Shown here: piece by piece, positions 6,097-7,118 of the stretch
Layout of the letters: the number at the start of each line of letters is the position of its first letter
Numbering within the stretch: the first letter of the stretch is position 1
Source: Salinisphaeraceae bacterium UBA4764
Lineage (GTDB): Bacteria > Pseudomonadota > Gammaproteobacteria > Nevskiales > Salinisphaeraceae
Reading direction: 5' to 3'
Assembly (NCBI GenBank): GCA_002403445.1
Contig: DHHU01000052.1
Span: 8,873 to 15,990 of the forward strand
Length of the DNA stretch: 7,118 nt
Program-made: the position numbers and the translations under genes
Notes under the pieces: model-generated
What the model was told of the DNA's origin: nothing
Database searches by the model: none
The model's input: only the letters and a program-made list of their open reading frames with translations

Positions 6097-7104
6097 ATGC
6101 GGGCATTGGTAACCGGTGCAACCGGGTTCGTCGGCAGCGCCGTGGTTCGTGCAGCGCAACGCGACGGTTTCGAAGTACGCGCGCTGCGGCGTGAAACCAG
6201 CGATCTACGTGCCATCGCCGATCTGGAGATTGAGACCGCGACCGCCAGTTTGCACGATCGCGACTCACTTAAACGGGCCATGGCCGATTGTGAGGCTGTA
6301 TTTCACGTGGCTGCCGACTATCGTCTGTGGGCAAAAGATCCGGCCGAGCTATACACCAACAACGTCGATGGCAGCCGCAATGTATTCGAGGCTGCGCGCG
6401 CGTCCGGCATCGGTCGCATCGTCTACACCAGCAGCGTGGCAACGCTCGGCCTGCCCGGCGATGGTAGCCCCGGTACCGAGGAAACACCTGTAGGGTTGGA
6501 TGACATGATCGGCCACTACAAGCGTTCTAAGTTTCTGGCCGAGGATGTAGCCCGCGCCTATGCCGCAGATGGTATGGACATCGTCATTGTCAACCCGTCA
6601 GCTCCAGTCGGCCCCCGGGACCACAAACCTACACCAACCGGCCGCATGATTCGCGATGCCGCTGCGGGACGAATGCCGGCCTATGTCGAGACTGGCCTAA
6701 ATGTCGTACACGTCGACGATGTGGCACGTGGCCACCTCCTGGCTCATGCACATGGGGTCAGCGGACGGCGCTATGTGCTGGGCGGCGAAGATATGACCCT
6801 TGCCAGTATCCTGAACTTGGTTGCCGAATTAGTCGGGCGACAAGCGCCACGCATCCGGATCCCGCACGGTTTGGTGATGCCGATTGCTTACGCCGCCGAA
6901 GCCGGAGCCCGGGTGACTGGTAAAGCCCCATTCGTCACGGTCGATGGCGTTAAACTAGCCCGTAAACACATGTTTTTTAGCCACCAGCGCGCGGACGACG
7001 AACTTGGCTACGCTGCCCGCCCGGCCCGCGACGCGATCGCCGACGCCATTGCCTGGTACGACGCCCACCGGTACCTCGGCAAGCCACAGATCCAAGCGAA
7101 CTAA
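6097..7104 (+). CDS. hpnA: Hopanoid-associated sugar epimerase HpnA (extended SDR)
   Basis: The product has 335 residues, the usual length for HpnA. It is an extended short-chain dehydrogenase/reductase with an N-terminal NAD(P)-binding Rossmann fold: TGATGFVG at 6-13 (GxxGxxG) and FHVAADYRLW after the fourth strand. The catalytic set is Ser112 or Ser113 in YTSSVATLG, Tyr141 and Lys145 in YKRSK. The NPSAPVGPRDHKPTPTGRMI segment, which follows the catalytic site, is characteristic of the HpnA subgroup as I remember it. The enzyme is thought to modify a sugar-derived group during hopanoid side-chain formation, but its exact substrate is not established in the family. ATG 6097 has a good ribosome binding site and starts directly with the Rossmann strand. 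It lies 293 nt downstream of hpnG on the same strand, either in the same operon or under a local promoter. The frame ends with TAA at 7102-7104, inside the window, so the gene is complete. Confidence 0.92.
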   Translation: MRALVTGATGFVGSAVVRAAQRDGFEVRALRRETSDLRAIADLEIETATASLHDRDSLKRAMADCEAVFHVAADYRLWAKDPAELYTNNVDGSRNVFEAARASGIGRIVYTSSVATLGLPGDGSPGTEETPVGLDDMIGHYKRSKFLAEDVARAYAADGMDIVIVNPSAPVGPRDHKPTPTGRMIRDAAAGRMPAYVETGLNVVHVDDVARGHLLAHAHGVSGRRYVLGGEDMTLASILNLVAELVGRQAPRIRIPHGLVMPIAYAAEAGARVTGKAPFVTVDGVKLARKHMFFSHQRADDELGYAARPARDAIADAIAWYDAHRYLGKPQIQAN

Positions 7105-7118
7105 CCCATTACTAAAGC

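Noticed and set aside
1..7118. CRISPR arrays, tRNA or rRNA genes, insertion-sequence ends
   Set aside because: No regularly spaced repeats, no tRNA-like cloverleaf or rRNA sequence, and no paired terminal repeats were seen.

Overview
The window looks like a moderately high-GC proteobacterial chromosome, most likely a gammaproteobacterium. The genus cannot be read from it. Its core is a compact hopanoid (bacterial sterol-like lipid) biosynthesis locus. The leading call is one continuous 1009-residue gene that fuses a one-enzyme squalene synthase (residues ~17-350) to a complete squalene-hopene cyclase (residues ~384-1005). Such a protein would convert farnesyl diphosphate to hopene within a single polypeptide.

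Layout: 1-345 holds a decayed fragment of a TnpB-like (IS605 OrfB family) transposon protein on the minus strand. It has two in-frame stops and runs off the left edge. 346-999 has no gene I can support. 1000-1875 (minus) is a short-chain prenyl transferase of the IspA type (farnesyl diphosphate synthase). 1876-2032 is a divergent intergenic region carrying short repeats that could be operator sites. 2033-5062 (plus) is the synthase-cyclase fusion. 5066-5803 (plus) is hpnG, a hopanoid-associated nucleoside phosphorylase that starts with GTG 3 nt after the fusion's stop. 5804-6096 is a 293-nt gap with several small hairpins and no convincing gene. 6097-7104 (plus) is hpnA, the hopanoid-associated SDR epimerase. 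The window ends 14 nt later.

How the genes work together (family knowledge plus inference): IspA makes C15 farnesyl diphosphate. The N-terminal half of the fusion condenses two of these and reduces the product to squalene, and the C-terminal half cyclises squalene to hopene/hopanol at the membrane. HpnG acts on the extended side chain, cleaving adenine from the adenosylhopane made elsewhere by the radical-SAM enzyme HpnH. HpnA belongs to the same cluster, but its exact reaction is not settled. No hpnC, hpnD or hpnE is visible, which fits squalene being made by the single-enzyme route. hpnH and other side-chain genes are not in the window and may lie to the right of it.
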